NCBI GenBank assembly: GCA_035764445.1
Contig: DASTZF010000080.1
Location: 1 to 15,714 of the forward strand
DNA: 15,714 nucleotides
Source: JAEUPI01 sp035764445
GTDB taxonomy: Bacteria; Pseudomonadota; Gammaproteobacteria; Burkholderiales; Burkholderiaceae_C
Reading direction: 5' to 3'
The notes under the pieces are model-generated. The model saw only the letters and a list, made by a program, of their open reading frames with translations. It was not told the origin of the DNA and made no database searches. This document shows, piece after piece, positions 1-6,567 of the stretch. Each line of letters opens with the position of its first letter. Position 1 is the stretch's first letter. Made by a program: the position numbers and the translations under genes.

Positions 1-12
1 GTTTGTCGGCCC

Positions 13-41
13 TTGCCAGCCTCGCGCCGGCGCCCTATCAT
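13..41 (+). promoter_or_regulatory. Probable sigma70 promoter of the GntR-family regulator gene
   Basis: TTGCCA at 13-18 and TATCAT at 36-41 are separated by 17 bp. Each matches the sigma70 consensus at four or five of six positions. The predicted transcription start is near 48, directly before the palindromes at 51-74. Assignment is by eye from spacing and consensus. Confidence 0.55.
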
Positions 42-50
42 CCCCTGCTA

Positions 51-74
51 TTATGCATAATTATGAATTCATAA
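51..74. promoter_or_regulatory. Two abutting perfect palindromes, candidate operator for the GntR regulator
   Basis: TTATGCATAA (51-60) and TTATGAATTCATAA (61-74) are each perfect palindromes built from the same TTATG/CATAA half-site. The junction (56-65) also reads as a palindrome, CATAATTATG. The block is strikingly AT-rich in a GC-rich region and lies just downstream of the predicted transcription start. FCD-type GntR regulators commonly bind short palindromes at their own promoters, so autorepression is inferred. A divergent gene to the left of the window could share it. Confidence 0.6.
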
Positions 75-132
75 CCAGATCAGCCAAGTCCGCGACCGGC
101 CGCCGGCGCCGCGCGTGACCGAGTCCCGCGCC

Positions 133-804
133 ATGGCCACGACGACCGCCTCGCCCCCCGCCGCACCGCGGACTGCGGCCGCGCTGTCACCGCGCGCGCT
201 GTACCAGGAGGTGGCCGACCGCCTGCGCGAGAAGATCTTCGCGCGCGAGCTCGAGCCCGGCGCGTGGATCGACGAGCTGAAGCTCGCCGCCGAATGGGGC
301 ATCAGCCGCACGCCGCTGCGCGAGGCGCTCAAGGTGCTGGCGGTCGAGGGGCTGGTGACGATGAAGGTGCGGCGCGGTGCCTACGTCACCGAGATGTCGC
401 GCGACGACGTGTCGCAGGTCTATCGGCTGCTGGCGCTGCTGGAGAGCGACGCCGCCGGCGAAGTGGCCGAACGCGCGAGCGGCGCCGAGCTCGCCACGCT
501 GCAGGCGCTGCACGCCCGGCTCGAAAAGCAGGTGCGCCAGCGGGACGCGTTCTTCGCCACCAATGAGGCGTTCCACTTCAAGCTGCTCGAGGTGGCCGGC
601 AACCGCTGGCGCATGCAGATCGTGGCCGATCTGCGCAAGGTGATGAAGCTCAACCGGCACCATTCGCTGCTCAAGCAGGGCCGCATCGGCGAGTCGCTGG
701 CCGAGCATCGCGCGCTGATGCACGCGCTGGCATCGCGCGACCCCAAGCGCGCGACGCAGCTGATGCGCAAGCATTTCGAGAACGGGCTCGAGGCCGCCGC
801 CTGA
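133..804 (+). CDS. GntR-family transcriptional regulator, FCD subfamily
   Basis: This is a one-component DNA-binding regulator of about 223 residues. After a low-complexity Ala/Thr/Pro-rich start, an N-terminal winged helix contains the typical GntR run (LAAEWGISRTPLREALKVL, then the wing VRRGAYV). The all-helical C-terminal FCD domain follows, with NEAFH and later EHRALMHAL and RKHF supplying the usual metal or ligand-contacting His/Asn positions. In this family the effector is often a small organic acid; the ligand here cannot be told. ATG at 133 was chosen; a GTG at 115 in the same frame would add six residues, and neither has a clear ribosome-binding site. The palindromes at 51-74 suggest autoregulation. 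The regulated genes are probably divergent and outside the window, since the next gene is a molybdenum-type regulator. Confidence 0.9.
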   Translation: MATTTASPPAAPRTAAALSPRALYQEVADRLREKIFARELEPGAWIDELKLAAEWGISRTPLREALKVLAVEGLVTMKVRRGAYVTEMSRDDVSQVYRLLALLESDAAGEVAERASGAELATLQALHARLEKQVRQRDAFFATNEAFHFKLLEVAGNRWRMQIVADLRKVMKLNRHHSLLKQGRIGESLAEHRALMHALASRDPKRATQLMRKHFENGLEAAA

Positions 805-809
805 GGAGA

Positions 810-828
810 GCGCGGCCGCTGGCCGCGC
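810..828 (+). terminator. GC-rich hairpin after the GntR gene, possible weak terminator
   Basis: GCGCGGCC (810-817) and GGCCGCGC (821-828) form a perfect 8-bp stem with a 3-base loop, six bases after the stop codon. There is no U-tract after it, so it may only slow transcription or protect the mRNA 3' end. Confidence 0.3.
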
Positions 829-895
829 AGGACCCCGGCAGCTGCTCTATGCTGCGGGCCCTCAGCCGTCAACGCCACGGGTCCACTCGACTGCC

Positions 896-1291
896 ATGAC
901 CGTCCGGCGACAGCCCCTTGCACGCACCGCCGCGAAGAAAACGCGCGTGCCGGTGCTGCGTTTTCGGATGCGGGTGACCGATGGCGACCATATCGCCGTG
1001 GGTCCCGGCAAGATCGCGCTGCTCGAGGCGATCGCCAGCACCGGCTCGATCACCGCGGCGGCCAAGAGCCTGGACATGTCGTATCGCCGTGCCTGGCTGC
1101 TGCTCGATGAACTCAATCGCTCGCTGGCGCAGCCGGCAGTCGATTCGGCCAAGGGCGGCCTTCAGGGCGGCGGCAGCTCGCTGACCGAAGCCGGCCGGCA
1201 ACTGATCACGCTGTACCGTCGCATCGAGAAGCGTGCCGAGGCGGCCTGCCGCGACGACATCGCCGAGCTGATGAATCTGCTGGCGCGCTGA
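896..1291 (+). CDS. One-domain ModE-like winged-helix regulator
   Basis: The 131-residue protein matches the N-terminal DNA-binding domain of ModE (LysR-type HTH) and stops there. A basic N-terminus is followed by GPGKIALLEAIASTGSIT, then AAKSLDMSYRRAWLLLDELN (helix-turn-helix), then GGGSSLTEAG, the wing motif of ModE-type proteins. It has no Mop/TOBE molybdate-binding domain, unlike the two-TOBE ModE encoded just beyond on the other strand. Such short proteins are usually annotated as molybdenum-related regulators, but without a ligand domain they may sense nothing themselves. No clear ribosome-binding site precedes ATG 896. An in-frame ATG at 968 would cut into the conserved domain and is less likely. 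The stop lies 7 bp from the stop of the convergent modE. Confidence 0.85.
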   Translation: MTVRRQPLARTAAKKTRVPVLRFRMRVTDGDHIAVGPGKIALLEAIASTGSITAAAKSLDMSYRRAWLLLDELNRSLAQPAVDSAKGGLQGGGSSLTEAGRQLITLYRRIEKRAEAACRDDIAELMNLLAR

Positions 1292-1298
1292 CGCGCGG

Positions 1299-2123
1299 TC
1301 AGGCCGTCACGGCAACGATCACGCTGGTGGCCTTGAACAACGCAATCGCGCGCTTGCCGGGCGCCAGCCCGAGCGACTTGACGCTGCTCTCGGTGACGAT
1401 GGCCGCGATGCTGACGCCGCCGTCGAGGTCGATGACCACCTCGGCATTGACCGCACCCGGCGTGACCGAACTGACCTTGCCCGCCAGCTGGTTGCGCGCC
1501 GATACCCTGGCACCATCGAGGTCGGTCGCCACCACGACCGACGAGGCCTTGACCAGCGCGATGGCGGTCATCTTGGTGCGCAGTCCGAGCGATTGAGTGC
1601 TCTCCTGCGTCACGACGGCGACGATGCGCTGGCCGGTGGGCAGCGTGATCTCCACCTCGTCGTTGACGGCGCCCGAGCGCAGCGACGTGACGGCGCCGAC
1701 GAATTGATTCCTGGCGCTTGTCTTCATGTTCAGGACCTTCAACAGTGAGAACGGTTGATCGATGTCGATCGATTCGTCATCCAGAAGCTTCAGGAAGCGC
1801 CTGTGGGCGGCATCGATTTCCTCGAAGCGGTCGACCAGGCGCTGACCCCGGGCCGTGAGGTGCGTCGATCCGCCGCCGCGGCCGCCCGCCGAGCGCTCGA
1901 CCAAAGGCTGTCCGGCCAGCGTGTTCATCGCATCGATTGCGTCCCACGCCGCCTTGTAGCTGACGCCCTGCGCCTTGGCCGCGCCGGTGATCGAGCCGTG
2001 TTGCGACACCGCGCGCAGCAGGTCGACCCGGTCGCGCCCCCCGAGGCTCTCGCCGTCGATGGTGAGCCACAGCGATCCCTGCAGTTCAAGCCGGCTGTTC
2101 GCCTTGCGCCGGCGCGCGGTCAT
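1299..2123 (-). CDS. modE: Molybdate-responsive regulator ModE with two Mop/TOBE domains
   Basis: ModE binds molybdate in its C-terminal half and represses the molybdate transporter genes. The N-terminal winged helix has DLLRAVSQHGSITGAAKA and SYKAAWDAIDAMN, with wing GRGGGSTHLTARG. Two tandem Mop/TOBE repeats of about 68 residues follow, each opening with the molybdate-site motif SARNQ (TSARNQFVG and VSARNQLAG) and ending in related KASSVVVA and KATSVIVA strands. The length of 274 residues is close to the 262 of E. coli ModE. ATG at 2123 has a good AGGAG 5-6 bases upstream; the in-frame ATG at 2141 has none, so 2123 is preferred. The gene is last in the operon after modC (33-bp gap), unlike E. 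coli where modE is divergent. It probably acts at the operator 4401-4429, giving a feedback loop. Confidence 0.93.
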   Translation of the reverse strand: MTARRRKANSRLELQGSLWLTIDGESLGGRDRVDLLRAVSQHGSITGAAKAQGVSYKAAWDAIDAMNTLAGQPLVERSAGGRGGGSTHLTARGQRLVDRFEEIDAAHRRFLKLLDDESIDIDQPFSLLKVLNMKTSARNQFVGAVTSLRSGAVNDEVEITLPTGQRIVAVVTQESTQSLGLRTKMTAIALVKASSVVVATDLDGARVSARNQLAGKVSSVTPGAVNAEVVIDLDGGVSIAAIVTESSVKSLGLAPGKRAIALFKATSVIVAVTA

Positions 2124-2156
2124 GCTTGCTCCTGAACTCATCGATCGCGCCCGACG

Positions 2157-2855
2157 TCATCCGACAAGGTCAGTCTCCCGAACGGCGAGATGATCGACAA
2201 CCTTGCCGTCCTGCAAGTACACCACCTGATCGGCCAGCACGCGCACGTCGTCCTCGTCGTGCGTGATCAGCAGCATCGGCAGGCGCAATTGCGCCTGCAG
2301 GTCTTGCAACTCGTCACGCAAGCGTTGCCGCAATGACTTGTCGAGGGCGGCAAACGGCTCATCGAGCAGCAGCGCGGCCGGTTCATTGACGAGCGCGCGC
2401 GCCAGCGCCGTGCGTTGCCGTTGGCCACCCGACAGTTGATGCGGCAGGTGCCCGGCCACCGGCTCCAGATGGAACGCGGCGATCCAGCGTTCGACCTGAG
2501 CATCGCTCGGCCTGGGCGATGGGTTGAGCCAGCCGTTGCGGCGGGCGAACGCGATGTTCTGCCGCACGCTGAGGTGCGGGAACAGCGCGTAGTCCTGGAA
2601 TACGCACGCCAGCCGCCGCTGCTGCGGCGACAGCCGAATGCCGGCGCCGTTGTCGAACAGCGTGCGGCCGGCCACTGCGATGCGGCCACTGTCGGGCCGT
2701 GCGATGCCAGCGATCATCTTCAGCGTCTGCGTCTTGCCCGCGCCCGACGGGCCGTAGAGCACCAGTCGCCGCGCGTCGCTGGCAAAGCGCACCGCGAGCT
2801 CGAAGCGCGACCCTTCGTGGATCAGCACGCGCTGCAGGTCGACGTCCCAGATCAT
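2157..2855 (-). CDS. modC: Molybdate ABC transporter ATP-binding protein, short form without TOBE domain
   Basis: ModC is the cytoplasmic ATPase that powers molybdate import with ModA and ModB. All ABC motifs are present: Walker A GPSGAGKT (35-42), Q-loop Gln87, signature LSGGQ (141-145), Walker B ALLLDEP (161-167), D-loop and switch His199. At 232 residues it ends right after the nucleotide-binding domain, whereas E. coli ModC is about 350 residues with a C-terminal TOBE domain that can bind molybdate and regulate transport. The stop is followed normally by modE and no broken TOBE remnant is visible, so this looks like a natural short form. It lies 10 bp after modB. Specificity for molybdate rather than tungstate or sulfate is inferred from the neighbours. 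Confidence 0.92.
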   Translation of the reverse strand: MIWDVDLQRVLIHEGSRFELAVRFASDARRLVLYGPSGAGKTQTLKMIAGIARPDSGRIAVAGRTLFDNGAGIRLSPQQRRLACVFQDYALFPHLSVRQNIAFARRNGWLNPSPRPSDAQVERWIAAFHLEPVAGHLPHQLSGGQRQRTALARALVNEPAALLLDEPFAALDKSLRQRLRDELQDLQAQLRLPMLLITHDEDDVRVLADQVVYLQDGKVVDHLAVRETDLVG

Positions 2856-2865
2856 CGGCGCGCCC

Positions 2866-3543
2866 TCAGGCCTCGCGCGGCGCGACCCGACCAGGCACCA
2901 GCCGCCCCGCGGCGAGGAGCACCGCGATGCAGGTGATCGACGTCAGCACGACCAGGAAGTTGGCGACGTCGTCCTGCCCCGCCTGTACCGCCTCGTAGAC
3001 GGCGATCGACAGCGTCTGCGTGCGGCCGGGAATGCTGCCCGCGACCATCAGCGTGGCGCCGAACTCGCCGAGCGCACGCGCAAACGACAGCAGCAGCCCA
3101 GCGAGGATGCCGCGCCACGCCAGCGGCAGCGAGACGCGAAAGAACACGCCGAGTTCGTGAATGCCGAGCGTGCGCGCCGCGTCCTCGAGTTGTGCATCGA
3201 CCGTCTCGAAGGCCGCGCGAGCGCCCTTGAACACCAACGGGAACGACACCACCATCGCCGCGATCACCGCCCCTTGCCAGGTGAAGATCAAGCGGATGCC
3301 GAAGCTCTTCAGCAGCCAGCCGCCGAGCGGGCCCTGCGATCCGATCAGCACCAGCAGGTAGTAGCCGAGCACGGTGGGCGGCATCACCATCGGCAGCGTG
3401 AGCACCGCGTCGAGCACGTCGCGGCCGGCGAAGCGCCAGCGCGCCATCGCGTAGCCGATGGCCACGCCGAGCAGCAGGTTCAGCGCCGTGGCCCACAGTG
3501 CCACCTTCAGCGTCAGCGCCAGCGCGACCCATGCGCCCTCCAT
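2866..3543 (-). CDS. modB: Molybdate ABC transporter permease
   Basis: This inner-membrane permease of 225 residues forms the channel for molybdate import. It is highly hydrophobic with about five membrane segments. LTLPMVMPPTVLGYYLL (48-64) is characteristic of ModB. The EAA loop, which docks on the ATPase, is at about 120-140 (EDAARTLG... FFRVSLP), followed by ALGEFGATLMVAG, a conserved ModB/CysT stretch. The length equals that of the E. coli protein (about 229). It sits between modA and modC with 10-bp gaps on each side, so it is certainly co-transcribed. No unusual residues were seen. Confidence 0.95.
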   Translation of the reverse strand: MEGAWVALALTLKVALWATALNLLLGVAIGYAMARWRFAGRDVLDAVLTLPMVMPPTVLGYYLLVLIGSQGPLGGWLLKSFGIRLIFTWQGAVIAAMVVSFPLVFKGARAAFETVDAQLEDAARTLGIHELGVFFRVSLPLAWRGILAGLLLSFARALGEFGATLMVAGSIPGRTQTLSIAVYEAVQAGQDDVANFLVVLTSITCIAVLLAAGRLVPGRVAPREA

Positions 3544-3553
3544 CCGCGGCGAC

Positions 3554-4303
3554 TCAGGGTTTGCCGAAGCCGTACTTGGCCAGCACGGCCTGGGCGGGTG
3601 CCGACAGCACGAATTCGACGAAGCGATTGGCCAGCGCGGCGTTCGCGCTCGCCGCGATCGGCGCCACCGGATAGAGAATCGGCGTCGCGGTCGGCACGGT
3701 CAGCGCGACCCTCACCTTGTCGGGCATCAACGCGGCATCGGTGGCATAGACGAAGCCGGCATCGACTTCGGCACGCGCCACGTAGTCGAGCGCCTGGCGC
3801 ACGTTGTTGGCGCCGACCACCTTGGGTTCGATCGCCGCCCAGTGGCCGGCGGCTTCGAGCACGCCCTTGGCATAGCGCCCGACCGGCACGCTGGCGGGCA
3901 GGCCGATCGCGATGCGCTGGTAGGCCGGCAGCGTCAGATCGCCCACCGTCTTCGGCGCGTTCGCAGTCGTGTTGGGCACGATCACGACCAGCGTGTTCGA
4001 TACGAAATTGCGGCGTTGTGCGGCCTGCACCAGGCCCTTGCGCTGGGCCTGGTCCATCGTCTCCTGGTCGGCGCTGACGAAGACATCGACCGGTGCACCC
4101 TTGTCGATCTGCTGCAGCAGCGCGCCCGAAGCGCCGAAGTTGTAGAGCAACTTGGCGCCGGGGTTGGCCGCCTCGAACATCGGCGCCAGATCCTTGAATG
4201 CGTTGGTCAGGCTGGCGGCGGCCGACACCGTGAGGTCGGCGGCGAGAGCCGGCAGCCCAAGCAGGGCCAGAACCAGCGCAGACAGGTGATGCATGCGTCG
4301 CAT
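3554..4303 (-). CDS. modA: Periplasmic molybdate-binding protein
   Basis: ModA captures molybdate or tungstate in the periplasm and delivers it to ModB. A signal peptide (LSALVLALLGLPALA, cleaved before ADLTV) is followed by SAAASLTNAF and YNFGASGALLQQI, whose serines line the oxyanion pocket in the family. Further on, VPVGRYAKGVL and AEVDAGFVYATDA contribute the remaining pocket residues, including the conserved Tyr. The 249 residues are normal for the family. ATG 4303 is used; ATG 4294 (three residues shorter) is equally possible, and neither has a strong ribosome-binding site. It is the first gene of modABC-modE, and its upstream region carries the ModE operator at 4401-4429. Confidence 0.95.
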   Translation of the reverse strand: MRRMHHLSALVLALLGLPALAADLTVSAAASLTNAFKDLAPMFEAANPGAKLLYNFGASGALLQQIDKGAPVDVFVSADQETMDQAQRKGLVQAAQRRNFVSNTLVVIVPNTTANAPKTVGDLTLPAYQRIAIGLPASVPVGRYAKGVLEAAGHWAAIEPKVVGANNVRQALDYVARAEVDAGFVYATDAALMPDKVRVALTVPTATPILYPVAPIAASANAALANRFVEFVLSAPAQAVLAKYGFGKP

Positions 4304-4375
4304 CCGTGGTCGATATGTGCCGCTTTATACATCGACCGCGATGTCGCCTGATGGGTCGTTTCCCGAGCAGAACCT

Positions 4376-4391
4376 GGGTTCTTTTGAACCC
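4376..4391. other. Small perfect hairpin in the modA leader region
   Basis: GGGTTC and GAACCC are separated by TTTT, giving a 6-bp stem and 4-base loop between the ModE operator and modA. No U-tract follows on the minus strand, so it is a poor terminator for egtD. It could be a leader RNA structure or incidental. Confidence 0.3.
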
Positions 4392-4400
4392 GGACCGACT

Positions 4401-4429
4401 CTCGTTATGTAGATTTACTACATAACGAG
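4401..4429. promoter_or_regulatory. ModE operator (Mo-box) upstream of modA
   Basis: CTCGTTATGTAG (4401-4412) and CTACATAACGAG (4418-4429) are perfect 12-bp inverted arms with a 5-base AT-only spacer. The half-site (TACATAACG / CGTTATGTA) resembles established ModE operators. It lies 97 bp upstream of the modA start and 10 bp past the egtD stop. ModE with bound molybdate would repress transcription here; the modA promoter probably overlaps it, though its -10 and -35 cannot be fixed. The absence of a T-run argues against a terminator. Confidence 0.85.
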
Positions 4430-4439
4430 TCGCCGCACA

Positions 4440-5393
4440 TCAGGCGATGGCCAGGAACACCGCGAACCACTGGCGCTCGTCGGTCCAGTGTGTGGTGCGC
4501 GTGTAGCCCGCATCGCGCAGCAGGCGGTCGAACCCCTCGGCGGTGTACTTGTAGGAGTTCTCGGTGTGGATGCGCTCGCCGGCCGCCAGCGCGCGCTCGC
4601 TGCCGGGCCAGTGCAGCGTGAGCGCGCGCCGCGCCTGCAGGTGCATCTCGATGCGGCTCTCTGATTCGTTGAACAGCGCCACGTGCTCGAAATCCTCGAT
4701 GCACGCGTCGCAGCCGAGCAGCGAGTTGAGGCGGCGCAGCAGGTTCAAGTTGAACGCCGCGGTCACCTGCAACGGGTCGTCGTACGCCAGTTCGAGGATC
4801 CGCTTGGGCTTGACAAGGTCGACGCCGATCAACAAGGCGCCACCGGCACCGCCCACCGCGCGCACCTGGCCGAGGAATCGGAGCGCGTCGCGCGGCGTGA
4901 AATTGCCGATGCTCGAGCCGGGGTAGAACACAAGCCGCTCATCGCGCCCGGCTTCCGGCGGCAATGTCAGCGCTGTCGAGAAGTCGGCACCCACGCCGAC
5001 CATCTCGACGCCTGGATACTGACGCTGCAGCCCGGCCAGCGACTCGCGCAGGTAGTCCACGGAGATGTCGACCGCCACGTAGCGCAGCGGCGCCAGCACG
5101 TCGAACAGGCGCGCCGCCTTCTTGCAGTTGCCGGCACCCAGGTCGATCAGCGTGCGGCCGCGTCCGGCAATGGCCGCCATCGTGCTCGCGTGGCGGCTGA
5201 AGATGGACCGCTCGACGCGCGTCGGGTAGTACTCCGGCAGCTCGGTGATGGCGTCGAACAGCCGCGAGCCGAGGGCGTCGTAGAGGAACTTGGGCGACAC
5301 GCTGGGCGGCCCACCGAGCAGGCCGTGCGCCAGCTCCAGCCGCAGCGCTGCGCTGTCCTCGAGGTGCAACTGCACGAAGCGGGGGCTGGTCAT
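4440..5393 (-). CDS. egtD: L-histidine N-alpha-methyltransferase (ergothioneine biosynthesis)
   Basis: EgtD uses three S-adenosylmethionine molecules to convert histidine to hercynine (trimethylhistidine), the first step of ergothioneine synthesis. From the start at 5393 the protein has 317 residues, against 321 for the mycobacterial enzyme. LPEYYPTR (52-59) places Tyr56 at the substrate-binding position. SAM-binding IDLGAGNCKK is at 83-92 and VDIS at 108-111. PGSSIGNFTP gives Asn164, and HTENSYKYT gives Glu278 and Ser280, matching the histidine-binding Asn166, Glu282 and Ser284 of the mycobacterial enzyme. In-frame ATGs at 5417 and 5441 exist, but 5393 gives the better family fit (MTSPRFVQLHLEDS). 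The gene is divergent from the SMR/methyltransferase/egtB run. No clear ribosome-binding site or downstream terminator was seen, so readthrough toward mod is possible. Confidence 0.93.
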   Translation of the reverse strand: MTSPRFVQLHLEDSAALRLELAHGLLGGPPSVSPKFLYDALGSRLFDAITELPEYYPTRVERSIFSRHASTMAAIAGRGRTLIDLGAGNCKKAARLFDVLAPLRYVAVDISVDYLRESLAGLQRQYPGVEMVGVGADFSTALTLPPEAGRDERLVFYPGSSIGNFTPRDALRFLGQVRAVGGAGGALLIGVDLVKPKRILELAYDDPLQVTAAFNLNLLRRLNSLLGCDACIEDFEHVALFNESESRIEMHLQARRALTLHWPGSERALAAGERIHTENSYKYTAEGFDRLLRDAGYTRTTHWTDERQWFAVFLAIA

Positions 5394-5564
5394 GGCGGCA
5401 GTATGGGCAACCAGCATGCCCTGCCGGAGCGGGAATTCCATGTGTAAGGTCTAATCGGCCGACGCGACAGCAGCTTCTACGGGCGCCGCGCTCGGGTGGA
5501 TGTGCGCGCCGATATCTAACCCCATGGAAACGCCTTGCAACGACAGACCGCACTGCCCGCTCGC

Positions 5565-5915
5565 ATGGGCCAAGCTCTGACTGTCAATGAGGCGTGGGCC
5601 GTGCTGAGCGCGGCGATTCTGTTCGAAGTGGCGGGCACCACCTGCATGCGGTTGAGCGAGAGTTTCACCCGACTGACGCCGTCGATCTTGATCTTCGTCT
5701 TCTACGCCATCTCGTTCGTGCTCAACACGCTGGTCACGCGCACGCTCGGTCTCAGCGTGGTTTACGCCGTGTGGTCCGGCGTCGGCACCGTGCTGACCGC
5801 CTTGATCGGCTACATCTACTTCAAGGAGCCGGCCACCGCACTGAAGATGGTCTCGGCCGGCCTCATCGTCATCGGCGTGTGCGGCCTGCACGCTGCGTCG
5901 CGCGCCACCGCGTGA
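5565..5915 (+). CDS. Small multidrug resistance (SMR) family transporter
   Basis: This is a proton-coupled inner-membrane exporter of 116 residues with four predicted membrane helices, the size and layout of EmrE/Gdx proteins. The catalytic membrane Glu is Glu21 in ILFEVAGTTCMRLSE. Helix 3 carries YAVWSGVGTVLTALIG with the conserved Tyr-x-x-Trp-Ser-Gly, and helix 4 is typical of the family. ATG 5565 was chosen; a TTG at 5535 would add ten residues. SMR proteins move quaternary ammonium compounds, guanidinium or betaine-like solutes. It starts the run leading to egtB and is divergent from egtD. Since hercynine and ergothioneine carry a trimethylammonium group, export of one of these is an attractive inference but is not shown by the sequence. 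Confidence 0.9.
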   Translation: MGQALTVNEAWAVLSAAILFEVAGTTCMRLSESFTRLTPSILIFVFYAISFVLNTLVTRTLGLSVVYAVWSGVGTVLTALIGYIYFKEPATALKMVSAGLIVIGVCGLHAASRATA

Positions 5916-5925
5916 GAGTCTCACC

Positions 5926-6567
5926 ATGACGTCGCCCTCGCCCAACGAGTTGTCGATCGAGCGCTACCGTGCGCACGCCGAAGGGTATGACGCATCGGCA
6001 CAGCGCACGATGCCGCTGCGCCGTCGCACGATCGATCTGCTGCAGCTGCAGTCGGGCCAGGTGGTGCTCGACGTCGGCGCCGGCACGGGCCTGAGCTACG
6101 CCTGGCTGCGCGACGGCGTCGGCCTATCGGGCCGCGTGCTCGCCTTTGAGCAGAGCCCCGAGATGTTCGCGCACGCGCGCGTGCGGGTCGAGCGCGAAGG
6201 TTGGACCAACGTGTGGCAGGTGTGCGCGAGCGCCGAGACGGTGGCGCTGCCCGAGCGCGCCGACGCCGTGCTGTTCAACTACACGCATGACATCCTGCGC
6301 ACGCCCGCGGCGCTGGCCAACCTCGTGCGGCAGATCAAGCCGGGCGCGCGGATTGCCATTGCGGGGATCAAGTTCTTCCCGTGGTGGACCGGGCCGCTGA
6401 ATCTGCTGGCGTGGCTGAAGAATCGGCCGTACAACGCGAGGCCCGGTGATCTCTGGCATCCATGGGACCGCATCGAAGCGTATTGCCAGGCACCGCTGAA
6501 GCGCTGGACCACGCAACTCGGCATGGGCTACATCGCCAGCGGCGTCATTCGTCAGGACTCGCCATGA
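5926..6567 (+). CDS. Class I SAM-dependent methyltransferase of unknown substrate
   Basis: The 213-residue protein has a Rossmann-type SAM site: motif I VVLDVGAGTG at 46-55, an acidic residue ending the second strand in VLAFEQSPEM, and motif II-like ADAVLFNYTHDILRTP. The N-terminal YRAHAEGYDAS is common in UbiE-like methyltransferases. A hydrophobic patch, FFPWWTGPLNLLAWL, lies in the C-terminal half and may shape the substrate pocket or touch membrane. It follows the SMR gene by 10 bp, and its stop overlaps the egtB start in ATGA, so translation is probably coupled. It is not EgtD-like (no histidine-binding TENS motif). It may modify an ergothioneine-related metabolite or the substrate of the SMR protein; no substrate can be assigned. 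Confidence 0.85.
   Translation: MTSPSPNELSIERYRAHAEGYDASAQRTMPLRRRTIDLLQLQSGQVVLDVGAGTGLSYAWLRDGVGLSGRVLAFEQSPEMFAHARVRVEREGWTNVWQVCASAETVALPERADAVLFNYTHDILRTPAALANLVRQIKPGARIAIAGIKFFPWWTGPLNLLAWLKNRPYNARPGDLWHPWDRIEAYCQAPLKRWTTQLGMGYIASGVIRQDSP

Noticed and set aside
4310..4335. A second, imperfect inverted repeat near modA (TCGATATGT and ACATCGA) as a possible second operator.
   Set aside because: The arms differ by an inserted pair of bases and do not match the ModE half-site.
3157..4351. Overlapping long open frames on the plus strand opposite modB and modA.
   Set aside because: The translations are Arg/His-rich without recognisable domains, while the minus strand encodes intact ModA and ModB.
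4304..4400. A molybdenum-cofactor riboswitch in the modA leader.
   Set aside because: Only a single small hairpin (4376-4391) is seen and no larger conserved fold could be recognised; the ModE operator explains control.
5524..5580. A short ORF (18 codons, ATG 5524) overlapping the SMR start, as a possible upstream regulatory peptide.
   Set aside because: No clear ribosome-binding site and no leader-peptide features such as repeated codons; a short ORF here is likely by chance.
5912..5924. GTGAGA-G-TCTCAC palindrome between the SMR and methyltransferase genes.
   Set aside because: Arms are only 6 bp and overlap the stop codon and ribosome-binding region; too short to call an operator.
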